A DNA stretch of 64,000 nucleotides from Neoscytalidium dimidiatum (lineage: Eukaryota > Ascomycota > Dothideomycetes > Botryosphaeriales > Botryosphaeriaceae): positions 1,674,001 through 1,738,000 of the forward strand of contig CM074702.1 of NCBI GenBank assembly GCA_037367355.1. The letters are read 5' to 3'. The position numbers and the translations under genes were made by a program. How positions within the stretch are numbered: the stretch's first letter is position 1; every line of letters starts with the position of its first letter. Below the pieces are notes generated by a model that was not told the DNA's origin, searched no databases, and was given only the letters and a program-made list of their open reading frames with translations. Below are positions 46,908 through 58,453 of the stretch, one piece after another.

Positions 46908-47844
46908 ATGGATGTTGACCTGGAGCAACATGTGTCTCCGGCAGAGCATCATGACATGACAACCGGCGCCAGCAGCAAGGCGCTGAAGTTCTACCCCGAG
47001 CGCTACTACCTAGCGTCTCCAACCTACAACACATGGGTCAAAATCACCGCCGCTGGCGTTCACGCGCTTGGTTCCTTGCCCAACAACAGTGCGGGTAACG
47101 CACTCTCCCGCTCCCGATACGACGCCGGCTTCCGCTCACTGCAAACTTCCAGATCAGGCCATCTCGCGCATTGATAGCTTTGACACCGTCCATCCTACCT
47201 TCTTCTATCTGAACCACCCCATCCGCTTCGTCCGCCTGATCGGCACTGTCGTCGCCATCGAAGACCTGGGGCCGCGGTTCGCCTTGCTGACGCTCGACGA
47301 CGGAAGCGGCGCGACGATCGAGCTCAAGATAACGCGCCTGGCTGCCGATGCCCTCGACAGCACAGGCACGCATGCATCCAACACCACCATCGCCAACATC
47401 GCAGTGCATAGTGCCATCGGTGCGTTCGAAGTGCTGGTCGACGGCGTAAGGGTCGACATAGGGACCACACTCAAGGCAAAATGCACGCTGAGCACATTCC
47501 GGGGGACCATGCAGGGCGTCATGCAGCGGTGCTGGGTATTGCGCGCGGGGACGAAGGAGGAGGTTGACGAGTGGCGGGAGACGGCGGGTTTCATGCGTGA
47601 TGTTTTGGCCAAAGCTTGGGTTCTCGGCGAGGACGCGGTGAGGCGGTTGGACAGGAGGCTGGCCAAGGAAGAAAAGCGGAGGAGAGACGAGGAGAGGAAA
47701 ATGGAGCGGAAGAGGGCGGAGAAGGCCCAGAGAAAGCAGGGGTTCTACAAGGAGAGAGCGGAGAAGCTGAAGGCATACGAAGAAAAGATGGAGTTGAGGA
47801 GGAGGAAGGAAGATCTATTGATGAACAAAGGAGCATTGGTTTAA
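46908..47844 (+). CDS. stn1: Stn1-like telomere-capping OB-fold protein
   Basis: Subunit of the CST (Ctc1/Cdc13-Stn1-Ten1) complex that protects telomere ends and guides lagging-strand fill-in. Exons 46908-47094 and 47153-47844 give 292 residues. The N-terminal OB fold shows the fungal Stn1 pattern: FYPERYYLASPTYNTWVKI, TFFYLNHPIRFVRLIGTVV, then LLTLDDGSGATIELKI. A final strand region leads to a C-terminal helical, highly charged tail (many KR/E residues, about 220-285) that is a likely coiled coil. The C-terminal winged-helix domain of yeast Stn1 is absent, as in other short filamentous forms. The gene begins 235 bases after the methyltransferase stop. Confidence 0.87.
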
Positions 47845-48239
47845 AATGATCAAGCAACCAGGTAAAGCTTACTCAGTACACTCTTTTCCGTTGCTGGCTA
47901 TCCAATATTCACGTCATGGCAGAGCAGAGCAGAGCAGAGCAGAGCAGAGCAGAGCTTGTAGTCCTTGGCAGGAGGATGTGTTGGTGGATGATTCTGGGAC
48001 TTTATTAAAGAAGTGAATTAACTATCAGTACGGAAAGTCTACAACCAGCAAAATGCCATTACATGAAGAACACCCTGTAGAGACCGTTCTGAACTCATCA
48101 AAGTATTAAAGAGAAAAGGACTTCATCAGCTCTTCCGTGCTTCTCCAATTTTCTCTATTTTGCGCCTCCTTCGCTCCGCCTCCAACGCATCGAGGAAAGT
48201 GGGCTCGTTTTGCTGATCTATTATCGCGCGGGTGCAATC
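47845..48239. other. convergent intergenic region
   Basis: 3' flanks of Stn1 (+) and the secreted glycoprotein (-). Apart from the AGAGC microsatellite nothing stands out. Confidence 0.5.
47921..47955. repeat. (AGAGC)7 microsatellite
   Basis: Seven perfect AGAGC units in the convergent space between Stn1 and the secreted glycoprotein gene. It does not match a fungal telomere repeat. Confidence 0.9.
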
Positions 48240-49466
48240 TCAAACCTTGTAGTACTTGGACCCAGAGAGCTGAGACCTGAGGGCATAGTTGAAGGAGAAA
48301 GAGATCTCGAAAAGATCGGCACCGTTCCTGCCGCCGTTGTAGCTGCAAGTGCTGGAACTGACGTCGACGTTGAAGAGCGAGCAGTAAGTACCGACGGTCT
48401 TCTTGTTCTTGATGAGGGCGACAGCGTTGAAGCTGTTGCAAGGCGTGTACCAAGGGAACCACCAGGGAGAGGCAGCCTTGTTCTTAGCGGTCTGAGCCTC
48501 GGCATATGCGGCGCAGATAGATGGGTCGAAGGGACCGGCAAAGAAGCGCTGGCCGATAAGGGCGCCACCCTTGACCATGACGCCACTGCCGCTGCACTTG
48601 GAGCCGGATTGCCAGCCGTTGTTCTTGGAGCCCTTGTTGCAATCGGGAGGGCTGACAACAGCAGGCTTCTTGTTGTATCCATTAGAACCAGTGATGACAA
48701 CCTGGAAGCTGTTGCGGTATTGGCCCTTGTTGGTAGCACTGCTGTTGCTGACAGGGCCACCGAAGAGGGCGCACTTGATATTCGTAGTGGAGGCCAGGGT
48801 GGGGCTCAGGCAGTCGCCAGAGTTGCCGTCCAGGGTGGGATCACGCTCGAAGTAGACGTTGAAAGCGGAGCAAAGATTGGTAGCATCGCAGAACGCAGCG
48901 CAGCCATTGGTGTCATAGGAGTCCAGCGTCTTGTACGTCAGGTAGGTGGTGGACTCAGTAGCTCCGTTCAAGTCCGTGAAGGCCAAATTGTAATTAGTTG
49001 GGACAGGAGCAGAAGACGCGGTGCTGTGAAAGGGCCCGTAGGCAAGGAAGTCCGAAGCAGTGTCAGGCTTGACGGCTGGGCCAGCTCCCGTGGCCACAGC
49101 GGTGCAGTAGTACGACGTGCTTGTCGGAACATCGGCCGGAGTGGTCGTGCTGGTGGAGCTAGAGCTTGCGACAGTGCTGGATGCCACAGCGCTACTGCTG
49201 GTCCAAGTGTTGCCAGGATTGCCATAGTTGTAGTCACCGCGCTTAGCCTTGATGGCAATGCTGGCAGCAGTGCTTGCCGCGGCGCTTCCTTCAGTTACGG
49301 CGGCAGACTGAGCATAGGTGGTGGTGGCGGTCGGGAGGACCGGGGCTCCAGTGACAGAAGCGGTTGCAACAACGTCGTTGATCTGGCCGAAGTCCAAGCC
49401 GGTAACAAGAGGCGAGGAGAGAGCAGTGCCGGCAAGAGCCGAAAGAGCAAAAACAGTGTTCTTCAT
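48240..49466 (-). CDS. secreted Ser/Thr-rich glycoprotein
   Basis: Single exon, 408 residues, starting MKNTVFALSALAGTALSSP, a clear signal peptide. The ATG at 49466 was chosen because the upstream in-frame extension lacks secretory character. Residues ~75-130 form a Ser/Thr-rich, probably O-glycosylated segment (VASSSSTSTTT). The rest is a Cys-containing domain with aromatic-rich strands (CAAFCDATNLCSAFNVYFERDP, WWFPWYTPCNSFNAVAL), somewhat like PAN/apple-type Cys spacing, and potential N-glycosylation sites such as NSS. No catalytic motif was recognised. This looks like a common fungal extracellular protein of unknown role. Confidence 0.82.
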   Translation of the reverse strand: MKNTVFALSALAGTALSSPLVTGLDFGQINDVVATASVTGAPVLPTATTTYAQSAAVTEGSAAASTAASIAIKAKRGDYNYGNPGNTWTSSSAVASSTVASSSSTSTTTPADVPTSTSYYCTAVATGAGPAVKPDTASDFLAYGPFHSTASSAPVPTNYNLAFTDLNGATESTTYLTYKTLDSYDTNGCAAFCDATNLCSAFNVYFERDPTLDGNSGDCLSPTLASTTNIKCALFGGPVSNSSATNKGQYRNSFQVVITGSNGYNKKPAVVSPPDCNKGSKNNGWQSGSKCSGSGVMVKGGALIGQRFFAGPFDPSICAAYAEAQTAKNKAASPWWFPWYTPCNSFNAVALIKNKKTVGTYCSLFNVDVSSSTCSYNGGRNGADLFEISFSFNYALRSQLSGSKYYKV

Positions 49467-52197
49467 GATGAAGAAAAAGAAGGTGGTCGATTCAGTGAGT
49501 GGCTTGGGTGTTCTCCAAAGAGAGAGAGGGAAAGACTGCGCTGGACGAGACCGTGCAGGACAGGACTGTACAGAACAGGAGAGAGAGTGTGTTGGTGATG
49601 AGAAGGAAATTACGACGAGGATGGGCAGCTTCATATAGGCAGAGACAGAGGCCCAGGCACAGATCTCCCTCAAGCGTCAATCAACGATATCAATGGTACG
49701 GAGCTAGAATCCAGGCCTGGCTGGGCCACATGTTTGGTAGCTGGGATGGCAGCGGACGGGTCCGCAAGCCGCTAGAACGCCGGGCTTTCCCAGTGCAGCT
49801 TTGAGAGGCGCAAGGCGGGCCAGCCAGACGAGCCGGAGCTACCAAGGCTTCCAGGATAACGTACGCAGGCTTACCGGGTGAAGTGATGAGGTCGGGGGCA
49901 AGGCAGAGATTTGGGTAACCGGCTGCAGCAGGCACAGATACAGGTGGCAGTGCAATTGAGTAAGAGGGTAGACAGAAGCATGTCAGCAAGACAGTAACAA
50001 GAACAAGTAGAGGCCAGAGCTCGTATCACCATGCAAGAGGCTGGTGTTGTGGACCGGACGAACGAGTACCTGCAGTAGCTGGCAAACGGGCGTTGCAGGT
50101 TCAGCTCGGGGTGAGGCATCATCGGGGCGAACTGGCACAGTCTGTCAGCGGACTAGATGCACTATGACAGATGATGGGTGTCTAAAAGGGGCGGGCCAGG
50201 AGATCAGCGGCCCGAAAAGGTAATGGATGATGCTAAATGTGGATGGGCTTTCCCGGTCAGGCAAGGTCCACGGCTGCGCATGCTCGACGGGCCAGGCTGG
50301 CGGGCTAGATCGCTTGAAGCCAGAGCGGCGTGGAGCTGGCCGTCGGAATGGCAGCCGGATCGACAGCAGCAATTGATTGGATTATGGACGGAATAGAGAT
50401 GTCGGCGAAAAGCCTGTAAACACCGTTTAACAAGCTGGGACTCGGTGGTCGATCTGCTGCTGTCGAATATAGGGATGGGCTCGCTGGCTGAGGGCGGAAA
50501 ATGAGGGGAATGGGCCGCTGGCACATGGCTCGTACCGTTTTCGCACTCGCTAGGTCCTGCCGCGGCCGACGGTCACATTTTCGGACAGGCTTGGAGTAGC
50601 CGGCAACGACTAACGCGCCCTAAGCGAGCCCTGCCGTCGCCGCTTGTTGCTCCTCCCGCTCTCCGCTCTCCTCGCATTCTTGTCCGTCCTGGCCTTGGTG
50701 CCATCTTGGCTCCGTGACTCTGAGCTCCGCTCTCTCACTCACCACCGCCGGTGGGCAATGTCTAGAGCAAGGCACCACAGCTCCGGTCCTCGGCACACCG
50801 GCCTTCATCCGCGCTACCTCATTGCCCGGCCCGCTGCCAACCCATCCACCGCACCCTGATTTGACATCTTCAACCCCATCTAGCCTAGTTTCTCGGTGTT
50901 CGCCGCGCACTTGCCCTCGCTCATCTCCTCGCTCATCTCCTCGCTCAAGAGCATGTGCCGCTGTGGCTTGTCCTGCTGCCATTCATCCATCGTACATTGC
51001 AACCGCCACACATTGTCACCAGATCAATTCCTCCACTGCTTTTCCTGGCCTGACACTAGGAACGCTCCGCTGGGGTATCGTTGTGGCTTCTGCATCCTCT
51101 CGGACCAGCCCGTGTCCCTCCAGTCGACCCATATCTACTCCACGTAGGGCTGTACCAATTCCAACTGTCTCGACGCCGTCTTCCTCTAGGCTTTGTCCAG
51201 CCTTCTCTGCTCGTATTACTTCGCACTCGCTAAACACCGACCCGATAAGTCTATCAAAAGCCTGAAAACCAGCCTCCGTTTCACGGACTTTTCTTCCGCT
51301 TCCGTGTTCTACCCGCTACGTCGAGCCATTCAGATGGGTGCGTCACCATCGCCGCCAGCTACTAAGAATATCCATTGGCCCTACAAACTTCCAAAAATAT
51401 CCAACCTTATCCAGGCCATTCCATTGAACGAACACTCTAAGAAGAGTCTTTTGCAATGCTTCCTCCATCCCGTATATGCTCCGTGTCTCCATAAGACTAT
51501 GATGTAGCTCATCCCTCTCGATGCCCCATAGCCGCTTTACCACATCCGGCGGCTCGCATGTTTCTAAGCCCTCATGACCCGCGGTTCTGCACTGTGAAGT
51601 CTGCCATGACACTGCCAATGCTTTCTTGCAGCTCCAAGAGGCTCCCGTGTTCTCGGCGATAAGAGTGAGGAACCCTACGGTCTGGAATCACTCGGCAACT
51701 GCTTGGTTTTTTTTTTTTCTTGCCAAGGCATATGCAGCCCTCATCAACAATTTTTGAACTTATTCCAGTCCATCGTACCCTACCATATCCCTCATGGCGG
51801 GTTCTTTGCTAAGGGATTTAGTCTTCTTTAGTTAATGTCTGTGAAGAACAATGTCCTATTGTACTGTACGTATCTTCTACTGGTGGAACGTTGATCTAAC
51901 AACTAGAATTACAACATGGTCATGCGACCGCAGTTCTACATCGCAAACATGGGTCGTCGAGAGTCAAGGAGCATTGAAGAGAAAAGAAAACGCATAGAGG
52001 AAACAGAAACATTGCCGATGCGCCTAGACAGGGCGCCGCTGGTATCGAAAATAACCAATCAGTGATCTCGTTGTTTCAGCTCGCGATCAGGGACGGGTCT
52101 CAGCCCGCTCATCTGCGCAATCACGTCCTCATAGCGCTCGATCATCTTTCTTACCGATCTCACCAAAGGTTGATTGCACCAGAGTATTTCCAACCAT
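49467..52197. other. intergenic, tandem minus-strand genes
   Basis: These 2.7 kb lie between the start of the secreted glycoprotein and the 3' end of the ENA ATPase. A plus-strand frame at 50714-51265 (183 codons) is Ser/Pro/Arg-rich with no domain and is not called. A T-run lies at about 51708-51720. A possible CTATATGAAG box sits near 49630-49640, upstream of the glycoprotein. Confidence 0.4.
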
Positions 52198-55100
52198 CTA
52201 AACCTCCTCCTTCTTGCCGATAGGGCCCAAACCACGAGGGCTGTGCCCTGATGCGACAGCAGTGAGCTCCGAGCCTTGACCGGCCGAAGGCTCCTTGGCC
52301 AGGGAATTGGTGCGCGAGAAGGAGAAGAATCCCTGGCGAAGAGACAGAGGACCATGCTTCTTGCGGCTGTCAAATTTGTCTTCATCAGGTGCAGCAAACC
52401 AGCCAAACGTGCGCTTGGCCAGCTTCCACAACTCCATGCCTGCAACAAATATGAACACGGCCCCGATGGAAAGTGCCCATTCCCAGGAGATTTCTAGTGG
52501 GATAAAGTCAGTTCATTCTTGGTCTTATCACTGATTATCGTGGGGTTAACCTTACCCTTATGTTTGAAAACCGTGGTGTTGAAGCCGGGGATGTAGATGC
52601 AAGGGAAAACGACGATACTGCCCAAGGTGACAGCCCAGAAGAGGAACTGGTTCTCCCAAATGTCGCGGAAGAAGGGAAAAGCGTGCTCAGAACGGGGGTC
52701 AAGCCGGAACATGCTGCGGCGGATGCCCTTGATTTCCCAGGCCGAGATGAGAATCAGCCAAGTCAACTCTGCGAAAACCGCAGCACGGGCGCGGAAGACG
52801 ACGTCGCAGCTTTCGCTGTATTTCTTGTTGCAGTCTGTGCCGAGCTGGCCGTCGCCAGGACCGTAGACGATAATGACAAAAGTGAAGAGCGTCAGCATAC
52901 CCATCAACAAGCCATAGACGATCATGTCGCAAATAATTTGCCAGGTGAAAACGCCCTTCTTGTTGTCGTGAGGAGGGCGGCTCATGATGTTATACGAGGC
53001 CTTTTCGCGACCGAGACCGAACGCAGGAAAACCGGAAGTAAGCATGTTGATCCACAAGATCGAGAGAGGAGAGAGAGGGAACACGGAGAAATCCCTGCTG
53101 TCCTGGAAACCCAGGCCGCAGACCAGAAGCACGACCTCACCGACGTTAGAAGTGAGCAAGTGGAGTACGAAGCGCTGGATGTTGTCAAACATGCGACGAC
53201 CTTCCTCGATTGCGTTGACGATACTGGCAAAGTTATCGTCCGTGAGGACTATGTCGGAAGCGCCCTTTGCCACATCAGAACCGGCGAGACCCATGGCAAT
53301 GCCGACGTCGGCGGCTTGCAAAGAGGGTCCATCATTAACGCCATCTCCAGTCATTGCGGCATACTTTCCACGGCGATGGAGGGCAGCAATCATACGAGTC
53401 TTGGTGTTGGGTGCGCAACGAGCGATAACGAGGGGAAGTTCAGGCATCTGATCAATTTCATCATCGGTGAGGCCGTCGAATTCCGCTGCTGTCTTGACCA
53501 GGCTGTCCGCAACATCCTTGGGGAGATTGCTCATGTCCTTCGGAATAATACCGACTTCCTTTGCGATGGCAGCAGCTGTACCAGGATGATCACCAGTAAG
53601 CATGTGTACCCGGATACCCGCGTTGGTACATTCGCGAACAGCATCCTTGGTTTCGAGGCGGGGTGGATCGTAGAGACCGGCGAGGCCCAGAAGGGTCAGA
53701 TCTCTCTCAATTTCCTCGCGAGGGATTTCCGACTTCTCGTTGATGGGCTCACCGGTCCAGGAGCGACGTGCGATGGCGAGCACACGAAGACCCTGGTCAG
53801 CCAGAAGGGTCATCTGCTCGAGGATCTGCTCCTTAACTTCCTCGGTGATTGGAGTCTCGTGAGCACCAATACCAACATTGACGCAGAGATCCAAAATTCG
53901 CTCGACGGCACCCTTGGTAAAAATGAGGGTGCTTCCCTCCTCCGGCACCTTGTAGACGACTGACATCCTCTTGACCGTGCTGTCAAATGGATACTCGGTA
54001 AGCTGCTTCCATCCGCGCTCTCCCTCGAGTTGCTTCTTGCCCATCTGGAAACGATGTGCAAACACTTGCAAAGCAACCTCAGTGGGGTCACCGGTTGTCT
54101 GCCACCTGTTGTCTGAGTCATTATAGCGAACAGTGGCGAGATTGCAGAGCGCAGTCGAGTGTAGGAAGGCATTGAGCTCAGGAACAAGCTCAACATCCTT
54201 AGGGTCCATGTCGTCGACATCTGATTTCTCATCATAATCATAGTGCGCTCGACGCTCATCGCGCTCCGTTTTTTCCTTTGGTTCTTTAAACTTAATACCG
54301 CCACCGCTGCGCTCAGCCTCGAGCTTCTCCTGGCGAGCCTTCTTTTCGGCCTCCATTTCGGCTCGTGTCTTCTCTGTACCGAGTGTGATGGTGCCTTGCG
54401 TAGGATTCGCGGCATCGTCGGAGTTGTTGACGGTGTATATGCCGACGCCAGGAATCCACACCTTCCGTGTGACCATCTGGCCCTGCGTGAGAGTACCAGT
54501 CTTATCAGAGCATATGTTCGTGATGCCACCGAGAGCCTCAAGAGCGCTGAGCTTACGCGTAAGCACACGGCGCTTGCGCATCGAGGTCATACCGGTGACG
54601 AAGGTAATCGTAAGGACGGCAATGAGCGATTCGGGAATCATAGCGATACCTAACACGGCTATTGTCAGCTTCAGTCGCATAACATGTCAGTAGGAAACGC
54701 ACCAGTGGAGATTGCATAGATGGCAACCTCGTTCGTAACGTCAAACCTATTCACACCGAACACAATGAGAGCCAAGATGATGGCGAATCCGAACAGGATG
54801 TAAGCAAGCTTGGACAACTTGATCTGGAGGGGCGTGCCAACTGTTAGACCCAGGAACTTTCCAATAGCGTCATACGTCCTGAGGACGAGACCTTTGGCTG
54901 GTTGGAGATTGCCGCCCTTTTTCCTCGACATGGAGCGGTTCGGCTTGCGCGTCTTGCCCTGCATCGATTGAGCAATCTTACCGATCTCGGTATGCATACC
55001 GGTGAAAACGACAATACCTTGACCACGGCCCTTAGTGACGGTGGAAGAAGAGTATGCCATGTTCACACGGTCTCCTATTCCCGTCTCGAGCTCGCCGACA

Positions 55101-55753
55101 TTGGAGAAGTCGTGCTCAGGGTCTTTCGCAACAGGGATAGCTTCACCAGTAAGAATCTTCTCGTCGCATTCGAGGTTCATAGCTTCGAATATTCTAAGGT
55201 CGGCCGGAATAGTGTCGCCAGTCTTGATCTGAACGATGTCGCCAGGCACGACTTCTGCTGACGGAATAGCGTCTACGATGCCATCACGCAAGACAGTTGC
55301 GGTCGGAGAGGAGAGTGCACGGAGCGAATCCATCTTCTTCTCGGCTTGGAATTCTTGATAGAACCCGATGAAGACGTTCAAGACAATGACAGCAGTGATG
55401 ACACCACCTTCAACGTAATCCGAGACGCCGTAGGAAAGTGCCATAGCCAGAAGAAGGACCTACAGAATATCAGCAACTCTGTTCTAGCGCAGAGTCGTTC
55501 ATCGCAGCTGTGGGGTTCAACATACCAATATCATTGCATTACTAATTTGTTTGAGTAAGACAGAGTACCACTTCACTCCGCCCTCTCCCAAGAGCTTGTT
55601 CTCGCCATATTGGCTTCTCTTTTGGCTGACTTGAGAGGCACTTAGGCCTTGTTCGGGATGCACACCCAAATACTCCTTCAACTCATCGACGGAGAGTTGG
55701 AACGGGTGTTTTGGGTACTCCTGCAGAGCGCCGGTACCCTTCCCGGAGCCCAT
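52198..55753 (-). CDS. ena1: ENA-type sodium/potassium P-type ATPase
   Basis: Type IID P-type ATPase that exports Na+ (and K+/Li+) from the cell using ATP, important in salt and alkaline stress. Exons 55753-55526, 55459-54703, 54658-52556 and 52493-52198 give 1127 residues. It has the N-terminal cation-ATPase region (HPFQLSVDELKEYLGV), TGEAIPV actuator loop, phosphorylation site DKTGTLTQGQM with Asp380, FDSTVKRMSVVY in the nucleotide-binding part, MLTGDHPGTA and the hinge TGDGVNDGPSL. C-terminal membrane helices end with ISWEWALSIGAVFIFVAGMELWK, restored by splicing the last intron. SERCA-type calcium pumps are the alternative; the GQMVTRKVWIPG stretch and RPPHD/FTWQ loop favour ENA. Confidence 0.93.
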
Positions 55754-56765
55754 CGCTATCTATGTTGTTATGGTCAGTTGTGAGATGGAACAATCGTACT
55801 GTATGTTATCACTTTGGGCGGCGAGGAGGAATGATGGTATGGCTGAAGAAGTCCAAGAGGACCATAAGTGTGGAGGCTGAAGGTGATGATCTTGGACGGT
55901 ATGGTTCCGGAAGGATGTCACGGGGCCTCTTTATATAGGCCCATTGTTGGATGACCCGACCAGCGGTACTGTCCTACCAAAGAAGCTTCCCTGCAGAATG
56001 AAGAAAGCCAAGGCATCCTCCCAATGGTAAACTTGGCGCATGGGAGGCGGAGGCGTTCACCTGCCGGGGCCTGAGGACGCAAGCAGAGGACATGCCAAGA
56101 CGATGAAACTACGTAGAAGGCTTGGAATCGGGTATTTTGGCTTCTGGGAGGCTTGGCTGGAAGCGACTTAGTCTCGTAGTGGGGATATGTTTGGGACTGT
56201 ACGATGGCTCCCAGACCAGTCGACGCAGCTTGGCAGAGAGCGGAACCAATCAGATAACAGAGGCGTCCGGTGGAGGGCGAGGACTCCGGAAAACTCGGCA
56301 CATTGCCACTTCCACCCCCCGCCTCCACCCCACTCCGCTCTGGAGGACAAGGCTTGGCTCTTGTCGTCATCGGGGAGGCGCGGCTTTGGTCTCCTTCGCA
56401 CGGCGGGGCGAGCGGCCAAGACACGGCACAAGACGAAGCAGACGGAAGAAGGCGCAGACACGACTCGGTTTGCAGAGGATAGATAAGGCACTACAATTGC
56501 CCGAAGGCTGTCGGGAAGTTTAGTACTGCGGCCACGGAGGCGAAGATGGTGGTGCGCATGCGGCACGCGCATCGTCAGCGCGCCAAGCAACCGTAACTGG
56601 AAGTGTGCAGGCTGAGTAGACAAGCCAAGAACCCAAGCACGTTTTCAGAACGCCGTTTACCCGTCACGCCATGATCAAGAATGCTGGTATCGCTCTCCGT
56701 CGGTTCAGGTCCGCCGTGCTGATAACTGCACGACCCGAAGATCCGGCCGGAACCGGCAGACTGTC
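55754..56765. other. intergenic, ENA promoter side
   Basis: Lies between the ENA start codon and the Vps60 stop codon, both genes on the minus strand. It holds the ENA promoter including a TATA box. Open frames on both strands are compositional. Confidence 0.5.
55930..55937 (-). promoter_or_regulatory. TATA box upstream of the ENA ATPase
   Basis: Reads TATATAAA on the minus strand, 177 bases upstream of the ATG at 55753. The match is strong and the distance is plausible for a fungal gene with a 100-150 base leader, fitting a strongly inducible promoter. Confidence 0.5.
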
Positions 56766-57472
56766 TCAACCTGCTGCTTCTTTGACCTTGCCGGCGGGTT
56801 CTGGAGGCTCGTCGATGAACTGCGGCGGCCTCGCCTCGTCCACCATGAAGCTCGGAACACCCTCAGCCTCGTTCATGGCGTCCAGCTCGACCTCTTCACC
56901 AAGTGCCTCAAGCTCGGCGTCCAGCTCCGCCTCATCAACATCCTCGGGCACATCGTAGCTCCGGCTAATGCTCTCCTGGATCTCGTTCCCGATATCCATC
57001 AAATCTGCCATCTCGTCCTGCATCTTCTCGATCTTGTCGATGTTGACCTTGCCGTATTGCTTGCGCAACTCCTTTGTGGTGGTTTTCATGGCGTCCACAG
57101 TGGTCATGGTGTTCTTGAGGTTGTCTTGCATCATGCTCGCCTGCTCCATGTTCCACGATTGCTGCTGCAACTGATCGCGCTGGGCCTCGTACATCTTCCG
57201 CTGCTGTAGCACCTTGAGGGCCTTCTGCTTGATGGCGCTCTTGCCGGGGCCGTCGCGCATCTTGGCCAAGCGCTGCTGGTAGGTGGTCAGCTCGGCGTTC
57301 AGCTTCGCGAGCTTAACGTCGATCGACTCTATTCGGCCGTCTACCTGGACGGAGGTCAGCATGCGCCCCACAAGTAACAGGGCAAGCAGGCGACAGCATG
57401 ACGCACATTCTGGATGGCACCGCCGAGGGTCGGCTTCGGGCCTGTGCTCTTTGCGCCAAACAGGCGGTTCAT
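56766..57472 (-). CDS. vps60: ESCRT-III-associated protein Vps60 (CHMP5/Mos10)
   Basis: Snf7-family protein acting late in endosomal sorting, working with Vta1/Vps4 at multivesicular bodies. Exons 57472-57407 and 57344-56766 give 214 residues. The N-terminus MNRLFGAKSTGPKPTL is the characteristic Vps60 start. A basic coiled coil follows (residues ~22-150; KALKVLQQRKMYEAQRDQL) and then acidic C-terminal helices (DEAELDAELEALGEE) with the MIT-interacting region. The length fits the family. Intron 1 follows codon 22. Confidence 0.93.
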
Positions 57473-58453
57473 GGTGGCAGGCTGCAACGGGGCGGAGAGG
57501 CGGAGAGGCGGGCAGGCAGGCGAAGGAGGTGCAGACGACGTGTAGCAGGCGCTCTCAAGCGGACGAGCACAACAGGTTGCAACGGGGAGCGAGCAGCGAC
57601 GCTGGCGTCAGGCGGGCTGCCACGTGGTGGATGGAAGGCGTCGAGACGGGTGCGGGGATTAAGTAGATAGGCGGCGGCGGGCAGGCAGCTCTCGTGGGTT
57701 GTTCGAGGCTCGAGGCTCGAGGCTCGTGGGCCACCTGGGGCGCTTGCTGGCACTGCTTTGTGAGATCCGCGTGGTGAAGCCGGGGCCGCCAGGGCCGCCA
57801 CGGCTGGGGCGCGCCCGCCGAATCGAGGGCCGCCGACGCCGAATCCGACGGACGAGACGAACACCACCTGCGACCAGCCCACGCCCACGCAGCGCGCAGA
57901 GTCAACATCCCCCCCCAATCACCCCTCCGTCCACTGGCTCCAGCTGCCCCGTCACGCTGCTGCGCCCGCTGCATGCCGCATCCATCCCGCAATCCTCGGC
58001 TTCTGGACACTGGAGAGCGCTCTCTGCCTTGTGACCGGCTGCCGACCTGAGTCCGTCACACTCCAGATCGCGCTGCTCTCAAGCGCCTCGGAAGCTGACC
58101 ACACGACACGAGCGCCGCGAGCTCAACCCCAGCTCGGTCCGTACATCCCCCTCTCCTCACACCAGCCCCAGCCCTGCCCGATCACTGCCTGCCATCGCGC
58201 CCGCGACCAGCTTGATACCGCTCATTCTCGGACCCCGCCAGGCGCCGTTCAGCGAGAGCAAGGCGACATTAACACCCCTAGTGCTGCAGGAAAGCGAGCC
58301 TTCCGCAATCCCAGCCCCGGCTCCGAGACGCGCCTTTCGCAGCCCGTTGCGCTGTCGCATGCACCAATCTCTGCGCGCAACCGGTGTGCTATCGCAGAAA
58401 CGACCCCTGACATTTGCATCCTGCGCCGTCGCTAGCGGCCTTACGGAGCCAAT
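57473..58453. other. divergent promoter region, Vps60/SAPS
   Basis: GC-rich 981 bases between the start codons of Vps60 (-) and the SAPS protein (+). Open frames are compositional. A short direct repeat (CGAGGCT units) lies at about 57705-57728. Confidence 0.5.

Noticed and set aside
47921..47955. AGAGC repeat near Stn1 as an internal telomere-like array
   Set aside because: The unit does not resemble the usual fungal TTAGGG repeat. The closeness to a telomere gene is coincidental.
48210..49598. 462-codon plus-strand open frame opposite the secreted glycoprotein
   Set aside because: It mirrors a Ser/Thr-rich gene with a clear signal peptide. The translated antisense is Val/Gly/Arg-rich and domain-free.
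50714..51265. 183-codon Ser/Pro-rich plus-strand frame
   Set aside because: No signal peptide, domain or continuation by splicing. Cysteines and Pro runs appear random.
52560..53963. 467-codon plus-strand open frame opposite the ENA ATPase
   Set aside because: It is fully antisense to a well-supported conserved gene and has no domain. Long antisense frames arise from biased codon use.
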